64,000 nucleotides of DNA from Agreia sp. PsM10 (GCF_030433855.1 NZ_JARUXC010000008.1:62001-126000), one strand, 5' to 3'. Counted from the first letter of the stretch, positions 53,488 to 62,376 are shown. Notes: generated from the sequence alone by a model not told the origin. Numbers and translations: made by a program.

Positions 53488-53560
53488 TGATTCTCCTAAG
53501 CGGGTGGGAGGCTCTGGCGGGCATGCGGCAGGCGCACAGGACTGTGGTGCGGGTCGGGCT

Positions 53561-53574
53561 GCAAATCGTTTTGC
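53561..53574. promoter_or_regulatory. LacI-type operator 3 (GCAAATCGTTTTGC)
   Basis: A 14-base near-palindrome upstream of the binding-protein gene at 53487, matching the sites at 44602 and 44659. Its position 74 bases before that ATG fits the promoter of the second importer unit. Confidence 0.75.
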
Positions 53575-53697
53575 GACTTCTCTGTCCGACGCTACGGGCA
53601 GTGTGTTTCAGCCCGATTTCTTCCTGTTTCTGGACTGTAAAAGAAAGGCGCTCGCCCGCTCGGGTCGTACCTCTCTTATGCGGTCGAGTTTTCGGTC

Positions 53698-53711
53698 GCA
53701 ACTCGTTTTGC
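53698..53711. promoter_or_regulatory. LacI-type operator 4 (GCAACTCGTTTTGC)
   Basis: A second site in the same divergent region, 52 bases before the GTG of the LacI-family gene, so the regulator probably also controls itself. It overlaps the perfect palindrome TTTTGCAAAA (53706-53715). Confidence 0.72.
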
Positions 53712-53763
53712 AAAATGCGACACAGGGTCGTGAGTGCGCGGTTCTCTCGGTTACTGTGAGTTC

Positions 53764-54780
53764 GTGACCGACACCCCATCGAAGCCGTGGACCATGCAGC
53801 AGATCGCTGCCGCCGCCGGCGTGAGTGTCACCACCGTGTCGCACACCCTCTCGGGAAAGCGACCCGTGAACCCCGCGACGGCCGAGCGCATCCAGAAGCT
53901 GATCGCCGAGTTCGAGTACGTTCCCGACTCCGGCGCCCAGCGCCTCAAGTCCGGGCGCAGCGGAATGATCGGCCTGGCCGTGCCCGACATCTCGCACTGG
54001 TACTTCGGTCGCATCGCGCGCGGCGTCGAGGAGGTGGCCGACGAACTCGACTACGGACTCATCATCTGCAGCACGTCGAACTCCGACCCGCGCCGGGAGA
54101 AGCGCTACTTCAACCTGCTGCGCACCCGGTCGATCGAAGGGCTGATCTACACCGCGAGCAGGGAGATCTCGGCGAGCGACGAACTCGTGCGGGTGTCGGG
54201 CAGCTCGCCCATCGTCTTCGCCGACGAGAGGGTCGACGCCCTGCCCGACGTTCCGTCGGTCACCTCGAGCAACTTCGTGGGGGCGCAGGTGCTCGGCCGG
54301 CACCTGCGCGACCTCGGGCACACCCGGGCCGTCATCATCGCCGGGTTCGCGGGCCTGCACTCGACGATCGAGCGCACCAAGGCCATCAAGGAGTCGTTCC
54401 CGAATGCGCTGACTCTGCACGGCGACTTCGAGCTGAAGTCGGGCTACGACCTCGTCTCCGACCTGCTCGCCCACGAGGTGAGGTTCACCGCGCTCTTCGG
54501 CTGCAACGACTACATGGCGATCGGCGCCATGACCAGGCTCCGCGAGGCCGGCCTGCGCGTTCCCGAAGACGTCTCCGTGGTCGGGTTCGACGACGTCGAC
54601 ATGGCCGCGATCGTCACCCCGGGGCTCACCACGGTACGACAGGACATGGCCGAGATCGGCCGACGCTCGGCGCACCTGCTCATCGCCGGGCTCCACGCGG
54701 GCGGCTTCGACGCCGTCGAATCGGAGTCGCTGCCGACAGAGCTCATTCTGCGCGGCTCGACAGGCCCCGCGCCGCAGTAG
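53764..54780 (+). CDS. LacI-family transcriptional regulator
   Basis: A 338-residue LacI/GalR regulator. The N-terminal HTH is TMQQIAAAAGVSVTTVSHTL (residues 10-29), followed by the hinge helix NPATAERIQKLIAEF, and a periplasmic-binding-protein-like ligand domain from residue 66 (MIGLAVPDISHWYFGRI), with FGCNDYMAIGAM and VVGFDDVDMAAIVTPGLTTV near the end. It starts with GTG. It is divergent from the second importer unit, and its likely operators are GCAAAWCGWTTTGC sites at 53.6 kb and 44.6 kb. The inducer is probably the imported substrate or a breakdown product. Confidence 0.93.
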   Translation: MTDTPSKPWTMQQIAAAAGVSVTTVSHTLSGKRPVNPATAERIQKLIAEFEYVPDSGAQRLKSGRSGMIGLAVPDISHWYFGRIARGVEEVADELDYGLIICSTSNSDPRREKRYFNLLRTRSIEGLIYTASREISASDELVRVSGSSPIVFADERVDALPDVPSVTSSNFVGAQVLGRHLRDLGHTRAVIIAGFAGLHSTIERTKAIKESFPNALTLHGDFELKSGYDLVSDLLAHEVRFTALFGCNDYMAIGAMTRLREAGLRVPEDVSVVGFDDVDMAAIVTPGLTTVRQDMAEIGRRSAHLLIAGLHAGGFDAVESESLPTELILRGSTGPAPQ

Positions 54781-54800
54781 GGCCCGTCGCCCGCATCGAG

Positions 54801-54859
54801 CGCGGGTGTTTCCGGCCACCGCGCCGGCTCGACCACCGCGGTCGGCGCGAACACCCGCG
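54801..54859. terminator. Stem-loop at convergent genes
   Basis: CGCGGGTGTT (54801-54810) pairs perfectly with AACACCCGCG (54850-54859), with further CCG/CGG pairing inside. It lies between the LacI gene and the convergent phosphoketolase gene. No T-run follows on either strand. Confidence 0.6.
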
Positions 54860-54860
54860 C

Positions 54861-54935
54861 TGCCCTTCGACAGGCTCAGGGAACGGCAGCCTGCCCTTCG
54901 ACGGGCTCAGGGAGCGACAGGCTGAGGGAACGGGC
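54861..54935. repeat. Two to three dispersed-repeat copies
   Basis: TGCCCTTCGACAGGCTCAGG (54861) and a variant with CTTCGACGGGCTCAGGGAGC (54896) are followed by a half copy (GACAGGCTGAGGGAACGG, 54916). They directly follow the stem-loop and lie just beyond the stop of the phosphoketolase gene. Confidence 0.8.
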
Positions 54936-54940
54936 GCGCC

Positions 54941-57457
54941 CTACGCGTTATCTCCGCCGGTCTCGTCGACGGCCTGCATGTTCTGCCGGTCGAAGCCCAC
55001 GCCGTCGTCTCCCGACCACAGCCACTGGGCCACCTCGGGAATGTCCTCGCCGTGCTCGCGCGTGTACTGCCGGGCGCGCATGCGGGCATCCTGCATGTCC
55101 TGCCGCAGCGCGGCGGCCTTCGACCCCAGCCCGGGCACCCTGTCGATCACGTCGATCACCAGGTGGTACCGGTCGAGGTTGTTCAGCATGAGCATGTCGA
55201 ACGGCGTGGTGGTCGTGCCGTTCTCGATGAAGCCGCGCACGTGCAGGTTCGCGTTCGCCGCCCGGCGGTAGGTCAGGCGATGGATGAGCCACGGGTAGCC
55301 GTGGTAAGCGAACACGATGGGCTTGTCGGTCGTGAAGATGGTGTCGAAGTCGCGGTTCGACAGGCCGTGAGGATGCTCGGTCTCGTCCTGCAGGCGCATC
55401 AGGTCGATCACGTTCACGACGCGCACGCGCAGCTCGGGCAGGTGCTTGCGCAGAAGGGATGCGGCCGCGAGCGTCTCGATGGTCGGAATATCGCCGGCGC
55501 ACGCGAGCACGATGTCGGGCTCGTCGCTCGGCCGCTCCGTGCCGGCCCAGTCCCAGATCCCCAGGCCGCGAGTGCAGTGCGCCACCGCCTCCGGCATGCT
55601 GAGCCACTGCGGCCCCGGCTGCTTGCCGGCGACGACCACGTTGATGTAGTCGACGCTGCGCAGGCAGTGGTCGTAGGTCGACAGAAGGGTGTTCGCGTCG
55701 ACGGGCAGGTACACCCGAACGACGTCGGCCTTCTTGTTCACGACGTGGTCGATGAAGCCCGGGTCCTGGTGGCTGAAGCCGTTGTGGTCCTGCCTCCAGA
55801 CGTGGCTCGAGAGCAGGTAGTTGAGGCTCGACACGGAGCGACGCCACGGAATCGATCGCGCGACCTGCAGCCACTTGGCGTGCTGGTTGAACATCGAGTC
55901 GACGATGTGGATGAACGCCTCGTAGCAGTTGAACAGTCCGTGTCGGCCGGTGAGCAGGTAGCCCTCGAGCCAGCCCTGGCACTGGTGCTCCGACAGCATC
56001 TCCATGACGCGACCGGCGCGGGCCAGGTTCAGGTCGACCGGCAGGATCTCGGCGTTCCACTGCTTGTCGGTCGCCTCGTACACCTCCTGCAGGCGGTTGG
56101 ATGCCGTCTCGTCGGGCCCGAAGATGCGGAAGTTGTCGGGGTTCATGCGAATGACGTCGGCGAGCCAGCCGCCGAGCACCTTCGTGGCCTCGGCCGTCTC
56201 GTGACCGGGCGCCGTGACGTCGACCCCGTACTCGCGGAAGTCCGGCATCCGGAGCTCGCGTCGCAGCAGCCCGCCGTTCGAATACGGCGTCGCGCTCATG
56301 CGCAGGTAGCCCTCGGGCGCGAGACCGGTGACGAACGGGGTCGGTGCGCCGGATGAATCGAAGAGCTCCTCCGGCTTGTACTTCTTCATCCACGACTCGA
56401 GCAGGCGGGTGTGCGCCTCGGTGTCGCGGGCGCTCGCCAGCGGAACCTGGTGCGCGCGCCACGTGTTCTCCACGGGCAGGCCGTCGATCTCGGCGGGGCA
56501 GGTCCAGCCCTTGGGCGTGCGCAGGATGATCATGGGCCAGCGGGGAGTTCCCTCGAGGGTGCCATCGGCCGCGTCCTGCTTGATGGCGGCGATCTCGTTG
56601 AGCACGGTGTCGAGCGTCTCCGCCATGCGGGCGTGAACGAGCAGCGGATCCTCGCCGTCGAAGCCGCCCGACACGATGTGCGGGTTGTGTCCGTAGCCGC
56701 GCATCAGCGCGAGCAGGTCTTCTTCGGGGATGCGCGCCAGCACGGTGGGATTGGCGATCTTGTAGCCGTTGAGGTGCAGGATCGGCAGCACGACGCCGTC
56801 CTGCAGCGGGTCGATGAACTTGTTGGAGTGCCACGCCGTGGCGAGCGGGCCGGTCTCGGCCTCGCCGTCGCCGATCACCGCGGCCACGAGGAGGTTCGGG
56901 TTGTCGAACGCGGCTCCGTAGGCGTGCGAGAGGGAGTAGCCCAGCTCGCCGCCCTCGTTGATCGACCCGGGGGTCTCGGGCGCCGCGTGGCTCGGGATTC
57001 CGCCGGGGAAGCTGAACTGTCGGAACAGCCCGCGCATCCCGTCGACCGACTGGTCGATCTTCGAGTAGATCTCGGAGTAGGTGCCGTCGAGCCAGGCATT
57101 GGCCACCATGCCGGGGCCGCCGTGGCCGGGGCCCGCGATATAGAGCGTCGGCAGCGAACGGTGCCGGATCATGCGGTTGAGATGGGCGTAGACGAAGTTC
57201 AGACCGGGGGTGGTTCCCCAGTGGCCGAGCAGGCGCGGCTTCACGTCGTCGCGGCTGAGCGGACGTTCGAGCAGCGGGTTGTCGAGCAGGTAGATCTGTC
57301 CCACGGAGAGGTAGTTGGCGGCCCGCCACCAGGCATCGACCTGAAGCAGCGCCTCGCCCTCGAGCGGCTCGGCCGGCCGCTGATACCAGGGGTTGTGCGC
57401 GTCACGCGGAATGACGGGCGACTGCATGGCGTCGATGGTGGATGCGGAACCGGTCAT
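54941..57457 (-). CDS. Xylulose-5-phosphate/fructose-6-phosphate phosphoketolase
   Basis: An 838-residue thiamine-diphosphate enzyme that splits xylulose-5-P (and often fructose-6-P) with phosphate into acetyl-phosphate plus glyceraldehyde-3-P (or erythrose-4-P). The N-terminal XFP_N domain has [18 protein letters not shown] and [20 protein letters not shown]. The ThDP motif region is [20 protein letters not shown]. The middle and XFP_C domains follow, with [19 protein letters not shown] and GLSNRDFD. The ATG at 57457 with AAGGAG is preferred to a longer frame. It stands alone, next to the fructose operon, which would supply its substrate. Confidence 0.96.
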   Translation of the reverse strand: MTGSASTIDAMQSPVIPRDAHNPWYQRPAEPLEGEALLQVDAWWRAANYLSVGQIYLLDNPLLERPLSRDDVKPRLLGHWGTTPGLNFVYAHLNRMIRHRSLPTLYIAGPGHGGPGMVANAWLDGTYSEIYSKIDQSVDGMRGLFRQFSFPGGIPSHAAPETPGSINEGGELGYSLSHAYGAAFDNPNLLVAAVIGDGEAETGPLATAWHSNKFIDPLQDGVVLPILHLNGYKIANPTVLARIPEEDLLALMRGYGHNPHIVSGGFDGEDPLLVHARMAETLDTVLNEIAAIKQDAADGTLEGTPRWPMIILRTPKGWTCPAEIDGLPVENTWRAHQVPLASARDTEAHTRLLESWMKKYKPEELFDSSGAPTPFVTGLAPEGYLRMSATPYSNGGLLRRELRMPDFREYGVDVTAPGHETAEATKVLGGWLADVIRMNPDNFRIFGPDETASNRLQEVYEATDKQWNAEILPVDLNLARAGRVMEMLSEHQCQGWLEGYLLTGRHGLFNCYEAFIHIVDSMFNQHAKWLQVARSIPWRRSVSSLNYLLSSHVWRQDHNGFSHQDPGFIDHVVNKKADVVRVYLPVDANTLLSTYDHCLRSVDYINVVVAGKQPGPQWLSMPEAVAHCTRGLGIWDWAGTERPSDEPDIVLACAGDIPTIETLAAASLLRKHLPELRVRVVNVIDLMRLQDETEHPHGLSNRDFDTIFTTDKPIVFAYHGYPWLIHRLTYRRAANANLHVRGFIENGTTTTPFDMLMLNNLDRYHLVIDVIDRVPGLGSKAAALRQDMQDARMRARQYTREHGEDIPEVAQWLWSGDDGVGFDRQNMQAVDETGGDNA

Positions 57458-57499
57458 GGAACGTCTCCTTAGGCACTGCACGGGGTAGTGCTGCTCATC

Positions 57500-57871
57500 C
57501 TAGGCGCGCGGTGTGTCCATTCGGGAGGAGCTTGACGACCGTGCAGAACGGGATGCGCGCCACGCCTTCCACCGGGAGAGCGCGTTCGCGAGGACCCGCT
57601 TCAGCCACTGCCCCACGCGGTGCGCGGCGGGGAACTCGGTGCCGAGAATGGCGATTCCGAGGAACACGATCAGCCAGCCCGGACCGGGCAGGGGCACGAG
57701 GATGAGCCCTCCGATCACGACGATCGCACCCAGCACTCCGACGGCGAAGCGGTAGGCGAACCGGATGCGCGGGTGCCGCTCGACCCAGGCACGGGCACGG
57801 CGCAGGGCGCGGCGCACCGGATTCTGCGGGCTCTCGCCGATCTCGATCTCTCGGGTGAGGGTGTCGGTCAT
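57500..57871 (-). CDS. PGPGW-motif small membrane protein (TIGR02611-like)
   Basis: A 123-residue protein. A basic stretch (residues 18-40) is followed by two membrane helices (about 45-62 and 66-80) with the signature VPLPGPGWLIVFLGIAILGTEF, here split as PLPGPGW and the following helix. The C-terminal 40 residues are Arg/Ser-rich. Such proteins are widespread in actinobacteria and have no known role. It lies 42 bases upstream of the phosphoketolase gene on the same strand and could be co-transcribed with it. Confidence 0.8.
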   Translation of the reverse strand: MTDTLTREIEIGESPQNPVRRALRRARAWVERHPRIRFAYRFAVGVLGAIVVIGGLILVPLPGPGWLIVFLGIAILGTEFPAAHRVGQWLKRVLANALSRWKAWRASRSARSSSSSRMDTPRA

Positions 57872-57950
57872 CGCTTCACGGTAGGCGAGAACCCTCCCGG
57901 TTGCCTGAGCAGAGCGTCGCTCCGTGAGCCTGACGAAGGGCATGCGTCCC

Positions 57951-57972
57951 GTTCCCTGAGCTTGTCGAAGGA
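57951..57972. repeat. Dispersed GTTCCCTGAGCTTGTCGAAGG repeat
   Basis: A further copy of the dispersed repeat, immediately upstream of the fructose operon promoter. A degenerate half copy (GTGAGCCTGACGAAGGG) lies at 57923. Confidence 0.75.
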
Positions 57973-57980
57973 CATCCAAA

Positions 57981-58022
57981 ATCTTTGTTTATCTTGCTTT
58001 CGCAGACAAACAGACATAAAGT
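57981..58022 (+). promoter_or_regulatory. Fructose operon promoter and FruR-type operator
   Basis: TTGCTT (57994-57999), a 17-base spacer, then TAAAGT (58017-58022) form a good sigma-70-type promoter. Around and inside it TTTGTTTAT (57984) and AGACAAACAGAC (58004) are arranged as inverted half-sites. A DeoR-type fructose repressor would be expected to bind there. The surrounding DNA is strikingly AT-rich for this genome. Confidence 0.65.
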
Positions 58023-58084
58023 CACATCACAACACAGCCAGACGCAGGTTCACGGACGAATCGAAAGACGAGGTCAACGACGAC

Positions 58085-58870
58085 ATGTACGCCATCGAGC
58101 GTCATCAGCAGATCGGCGAGGCGATCGGCGCGCAGGGCCGCGTCACGGTCACCGAGCTCTCCGAGCGATTCGGCGTGACCCCCGAGACCGTCCGCCGCGA
58201 CCTCGATCTGCTCGAGCAGCAAGGCGTGCTGCAGCGCGTGCACGGCGGCGCCGTCGCCGGATCGAAGATCAGCCTGGCCGAGTCGACCGTCGCCGACAGG
58301 GCCGACAAGTCCCGCGACGCGAAGCTCGTGATCGCCAGGGCCGCCCTCGGCATGATCGGCGACTCGTTCCGCGGCTCGATCCTGCTCGACGCGGGAACGA
58401 CGACCGGCGTGCTCGCGGAACTGCTCGCCGACTTCAGCCCCGCCCACGGCCACCCGCTGACCATCATCACCAACTCGGTTCCCATCGCGGCCGTGCTGCA
58501 CCTCAACCCCGCCATCGATCTGCACCTTCTCGGTGGCAGCGTGAGGGGTCTCACCAGCGCAGCCGTCGGCGCATCCACCATCGAGCAGCTCGATCGGCTC
58601 CGCCCCGACATCGCCTTCCTCGGCACCAACGGCGTGAGCGCAGCCTTCGGCCTCAGCACTCCCGAAGAGAGGGAGGCGGCGGTCAAGGCCGCGATGATCC
58701 GCCGAGCCCGACGCTCGGTCGTTCTCGCCGACTCGACGAAGCTCGACGAGGAGGCGCTCTATCGGTTCGCCGAGCTGCGCGACCTCGACACCCTCGTCTC
58801 GAACGTCGACCCCGCCGGAACGCTGTCGGCCGCCCTCGACGCCGAGGGCGTGGAGGTGATCGTGCCGTGA
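58085..58870 (+). CDS. DeoR/GlpR-family regulator of the fructose operon
   Basis: A 261-residue DeoR-family repressor. The winged HTH is MYAIERHQQIGEAIGAQGRV to ERFGVTPETVRRDLDLLEQ (residues 1-50). A sugar-phosphate isomerase-like effector domain follows, with SILLDAGTTTGVLAELL and FLGTNGVSAAFGLSTP. It is the first gene of the operon with fruK and the PTS gene, overlapping fruK by four bases. It probably binds fructose-1-phosphate or fructose-1,6-bisphosphate and represses its own operon (inference from family and position). Confidence 0.93.
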   Translation: MYAIERHQQIGEAIGAQGRVTVTELSERFGVTPETVRRDLDLLEQQGVLQRVHGGAVAGSKISLAESTVADRADKSRDAKLVIARAALGMIGDSFRGSILLDAGTTTGVLAELLADFSPAHGHPLTIITNSVPIAAVLHLNPAIDLHLLGGSVRGLTSAAVGASTIEQLDRLRPDIAFLGTNGVSAAFGLSTPEEREAAVKAAMIRRARRSVVLADSTKLDEEALYRFAELRDLDTLVSNVDPAGTLSAALDAEGVEVIVP

Positions 58871-59877
58871 TCGTCACCCTCACCGTGAACCCCTCGTTCG
58901 ACCGCACCGTCGAGCTCGACGCTCCGCTCGAGCGCGGTCAGGTGCAGCGCGCCGTCGTCACCGGCCAGGAGCCGGGCGGCAAGGGCGTGAACGTCTCGCG
59001 GGCCCTGCATGCGGCCGGATGCGACACCCTCGCCATCCTGCCCGGCGCGTCGGCAGACCCGCTGGTCGTGGCCCTCGAGGCGTCGGGCATTCCAACGGCG
59101 ACCGTGTCGATCGACGCGCCCATCCGCTCGAACATCACCCTGACCGAACCCGACGGAACGACCACGAAGCTCAACGATCCCGGCGTGCACCTGAGTGCCC
59201 AGACGGTGGCCGAGCTCATCGACGTCGTCGTCGCATCCTGTGCCTCGGCGTCGTGGCTCGTGCTGGCCGGCTCGGTGCCTCCGGGCGTGCCCGACACCTT
59301 CTACGCCGATCTCGTGCGGGCCGTGCGGGCCGCGCCGAACTCTGCGGACTCGGCAGGGCCGCGCATCGCCGTCGACAGCTCGGGCGCGCCTCTCGCCGCC
59401 CTCGTCGCGTCGGGGGAGAGGGTCGACCTCATCAAGCCCAACGCCGAGGAGCTGCTGCAGCTGGCCGAGTCGCAGGGCCTCGACACGGGGTCTGCGACGC
59501 ACGAGGAACTCGAGGCCGATCCGGCGCTCGCGGTGTCGCTCGCCGAGGCCCTGCTGTCGCCGGCCCTCGGTGCGGTGCTCGTGACGCTCGGATCGCACGG
59601 AGCCGCGCTCGTCGACTCCGGCGCCGCCTGGTTCGCGCCGGCCCCTCGGATCGTCGCCCGCAGCACGGTCGGCGCCGGGGACTGCTCGCTCGCGGGCTAC
59701 GTGCTCGCAGACCAGAGAGGCGACCTGCCTGCGGGCCGCCTCGCCCAGGCGGTCGCCCACGGCGCCGCAGCCGCATCACTCCCCGGCACGACCGTGCCGA
59801 GGCTCGACCAGACGCATCCCGAACAACTCACCGTCACCACGCTTCCGCGCATTCCAGCGGAGCGAATCACCCTGTAA
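58867..59877 (+). CDS. fruK: 1-phosphofructokinase
   Basis: A 336-residue PfkB-family kinase that converts fructose-1-phosphate (made by the PTS) into fructose-1,6-bisphosphate. The N-terminus VIVTLTVNPSFDRTVELD is typical of 1-phosphofructokinase, GGKGVNVSRAL is the substrate-binding motif, and the catalytic Asp is D272 in TVGAGDCSLAGY. The GTG start overlaps the regulator stop (GTGA). EIIABC follows 11 bases later. Confidence 0.95.
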   Translation: MIVTLTVNPSFDRTVELDAPLERGQVQRAVVTGQEPGGKGVNVSRALHAAGCDTLAILPGASADPLVVALEASGIPTATVSIDAPIRSNITLTEPDGTTTKLNDPGVHLSAQTVAELIDVVVASCASASWLVLAGSVPPGVPDTFYADLVRAVRAAPNSADSAGPRIAVDSSGAPLAALVASGERVDLIKPNAEELLQLAESQGLDTGSATHEELEADPALAVSLAEALLSPALGAVLVTLGSHGAALVDSGAAWFAPAPRIVARSTVGAGDCSLAGYVLADQRGDLPAGRLAQAVAHGAAAASLPGTTVPRLDQTHPEQLTVTTLPRIPAERITL

Positions 59878-59888
59878 GGAGAACAACG

Positions 59889-61967
59889 ATGTCTTCACTC
59901 ATCACCCCCGGGCTGGTGATCCTCGACGAGGATCTCGGCACCGACCGCGCGGCCGTCATCCGGCGCCTCGCGGGGCTCGTCACCGCATCCGGTCGCGCGA
60001 GCGACACCGAGGCGCTCTTCGCCGACGCCTGGGCTCGCGAGAGCAAGACCGACACCGGCATCCCGGGCGGCATCGCCATCCCGCACTGCCGCTCGACGGC
60101 CGTGCTCGAGCCGACGCTCGCCATGGCCAGGCCGGCCCCCGCCGTCGACTTCGGCGCATCCGACGGCCCCGCCGACATCATCTTCTTCATCGCCGCGCCC
60201 GACGGCGCCGACCAGGCCCACCTCGTGCTCCTGTCGAAGCTCGCGCGCTCGCTCATCAAGCCCGAGTTCGTGACCGCGCTGCGGGAGGCTCCGAGCGCCG
60301 AGGCGATCGTCGAGCTCGTCGACGGTGCGCTGGCCGACGAGCCGGCCCCCGCGGCCGAGCCCGCCGGAGCATCGGCCGCCTCGCCCGCCTCAGCGGCCAC
60401 GCCCGTCGCCGACGCTCCTGCGGACCGGCCCATCCTCGTGGCCGTCACCGCCTGCCCCACCGGCATCGCGCACACATACATGGCCGCCGACTCGCTCGTG
60501 GCGGCCGCGAAGCGCGCCGGCGCAGAGCTGCACGTCGAGACGCAGGGGTCGTCGAGCGTCACGCCGCTCGACCCCGCGATCATCGCGAACGCCGTGGCCG
60601 TGGTCTTCGCGGTCGACGTCGACGTGCGCGACAAGGCACGCTTCGCGGGCAAGCCCGTCATCAAGGCTCCGGTCAAGCGCGGTATCGACGAGCCCGACCA
60701 GATGATCGCCGAGGCGCTCGCCGCCGCGAACGACCCGCAGGCGCGACGTGTCTCGGGAGACGGCGCCGCGGCATCCACCGGCACCACGACCGACGAGCAC
60801 GTGGGCCAGAAGATCAAGCGCTGGCTGCTCACCGGCGTCAGCTACATGATCCCGTTCGTCGCGGGCGGCGGTCTGCTCATCGCCCTCGGCTTCCTGCTCG
60901 CCGGCTACGACATCAACAGTCGCGCGACCGACATCATCCTGCAGAACAGCCTCTTCAACCTGCCCGACGGCGGCCTCGGAACCTACCTCGGTGCCGTCGC
61001 ATTCGCCATCGGTGCGGCGTCGATGGGCTTCCTCGTTCCCGCCCTCGCCGGATACATCGCCTATGCGATCGCCGACAGGCCGGGCATCGCGGTCGGCTTC
61101 ACCGCCGGCGCCGTCGCGCTCATCATGAACGCCGGATTCCTGGGAGGCCTCATCGGAGGTCTGCTCGCCGGATTCATCGCCTGGGCGCTGGGCCGGCTGC
61201 AGGTGCCGCGCTGGCTTCGCGGCCTGATGCCCGTGGTCATCATTCCGCTCGTCGGCTCGATCTTCGCGTCGGGGCTCATGGTCATCGTGCTGGGCGGCCC
61301 GATCGCCGCCCTGATGGCGGGCCTGAACGACTGGCTCTCGTCGCTCACCGGAGCGTCGGCCATCGTGCTCGGTCTGATCCTCGGAATCATGATGGCGGCC
61401 GACCTCGGCGGTCCGATCAACAAGGTGGCCTACTCGTTCGCCGTCGCCGGTCTGGCAGCGGGTTCGATCACGAACCAGGCGCCGTGGCAGATCATGGCCG
61501 CCGTGATGGCCGCGGGAATGGTTCCGCCGCTGGCGCTCGCCTTCGCGACCCTGATCGACAAGAAGCTGTTCAGCCAGGCCGAGCGCGAGAACGGCAAGGC
61601 CGCGTGGCTGCTCGGCGCCGCCTTCATCTCGGAGGGCGCGATTCCGTTCGCGGCCGTCGACCCGCTGCGCGTCATCCCCGCCGGAATCGTGGGCAGCGCC
61701 CTCACCGGTGCCATCGTGATGGGCACCGGAGTGACCTCGCAGGCACCCCACGGAGGCATCTTCGTGTTCTTCGCGATCGGCAACCTGGCGATGTTCATCG
61801 TCGCGATCCTCGCCGGAACCGTCGTGTCGGGGCTGCTCGTCGTGGCGCTCAAGCGCTGGGTGCGTCGCCGCCCGGTCGAGGGCGTCGACGGGGCCTCGGC
61901 CGATGTTACCGCCGGTGCGTCATCCGCCGCTCCGGTCCGCGCCGGCGTGCCGGTCGCGGCCCGCTGA
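59889..61967 (+). CDS. Fructose PTS enzyme IIABC
   Basis: A 692-residue single-chain fructose permease, taking up fructose and delivering fructose-1-phosphate. EIIA (residues 1-150) carries the phosphorylated His66 in IAIPHCRS. An Ala/Pro-rich linker (about 150-178) leads to EIIB, with the phosphorylated Cys189 in VTACPTGIAHT. EIIC (about 310-660) has eight to ten helices, including SYMIPFVAGGGLLIALGF and the substrate region MMAADLGGPINKVAYSF. AAGGAG precedes the ATG. The C-terminal 30 residues are Ala/Val-rich. HPr is encoded downstream. Confidence 0.96.
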   Translation: MSSLITPGLVILDEDLGTDRAAVIRRLAGLVTASGRASDTEALFADAWARESKTDTGIPGGIAIPHCRSTAVLEPTLAMARPAPAVDFGASDGPADIIFFIAAPDGADQAHLVLLSKLARSLIKPEFVTALREAPSAEAIVELVDGALADEPAPAAEPAGASAASPASAATPVADAPADRPILVAVTACPTGIAHTYMAADSLVAAAKRAGAELHVETQGSSSVTPLDPAIIANAVAVVFAVDVDVRDKARFAGKPVIKAPVKRGIDEPDQMIAEALAAANDPQARRVSGDGAAASTGTTTDEHVGQKIKRWLLTGVSYMIPFVAGGGLLIALGFLLAGYDINSRATDIILQNSLFNLPDGGLGTYLGAVAFAIGAASMGFLVPALAGYIAYAIADRPGIAVGFTAGAVALIMNAGFLGGLIGGLLAGFIAWALGRLQVPRWLRGLMPVVIIPLVGSIFASGLMVIVLGGPIAALMAGLNDWLSSLTGASAIVLGLILGIMMAADLGGPINKVAYSFAVAGLAAGSITNQAPWQIMAAVMAAGMVPPLALAFATLIDKKLFSQAERENGKAAWLLGAAFISEGAIPFAAVDPLRVIPAGIVGSALTGAIVMGTGVTSQAPHGGIFVFFAIGNLAMFIVAILAGTVVSGLLVVALKRWVRRRPVEGVDGASADVTAGASSAAPVRAGVPVAAR

Positions 61968-61990
61968 GGCTTCGACGCCGACACCCCTTT

Positions 61991-62060
61991 ACAGACACCC
62001 CTGAACAGACACCCCTGAACAGACACCCCTGAACAGACACCCCTGAACAGACGCCTCTTC
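61991..62060. repeat. Short tandem repeat, 14-base unit
   Basis: Four perfect head-to-tail copies of ACAGACACCCCTGA begin at 61991, 62005, 62019 and 62033; a partial copy follows at 62047 and a degenerate one precedes. The array fills the gap between the PTS gene and HPr and ends about 35 bases before the HPr start codon. The copy number could vary by slippage. Confidence 0.9.
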
Positions 62061-62094
62061 ATCGATACCTGAGATACAAGAAACGAGACACATC

Positions 62095-62364
62095 ATGCCT
62101 GAACGCACCGCCACCATCGCCAGCCGCGTCGGACTGCACGCCCGCCCCGCATCCGTCTTCATCGAGGCGGTCAAGCGCCAGCCCGTGAAGGTGACCATCT
62201 CGAAGGGCGGCAGCACCCCGCTCGACGCCGCGAGCATCCTGTCGATCATGAGCCTGGGCGCGGCGAACGGCGACATCGTGACGCTCGCCGCCGAGGGCGA
62301 CGGGGCCGAAGCGTCGCTCGAGGAGCTCGCCGCGCTGCTCGAGACGGACCTCGACGCGGAGTAG
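62095..62364 (+). CDS. ptsH: Phosphocarrier protein HPr
   Basis: An 89-residue HPr. The phosphorylated His15 is in GLHARPAS, and a Ser at position 47 (DAASILSIM) matches the regulatory Ser46 of Firmicutes, although actinobacteria are not known to have the kinase for it. It carries phosphate from enzyme I to the fructose EIIA encoded upstream. Enzyme I (ptsI) is not in the window. The start codon follows a 14-base tandem repeat and an ACGAGACACATC stretch with no strong ribosome binding site. Confidence 0.95.
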   Translation: MPERTATIASRVGLHARPASVFIEAVKRQPVKVTISKGGSTPLDAASILSIMSLGAANGDIVTLAAEGDGAEASLEELAALLETDLDAE

Positions 62365-62376
62365 CTGCTCGTCTAT

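Noticed and set aside
61991-62060. Possible CRISPR or att site in the 14-base repeats
   Set aside because: The unit is too short, no spacers exist, and no integrase gene is nearby; it is a simple tandem repeat.
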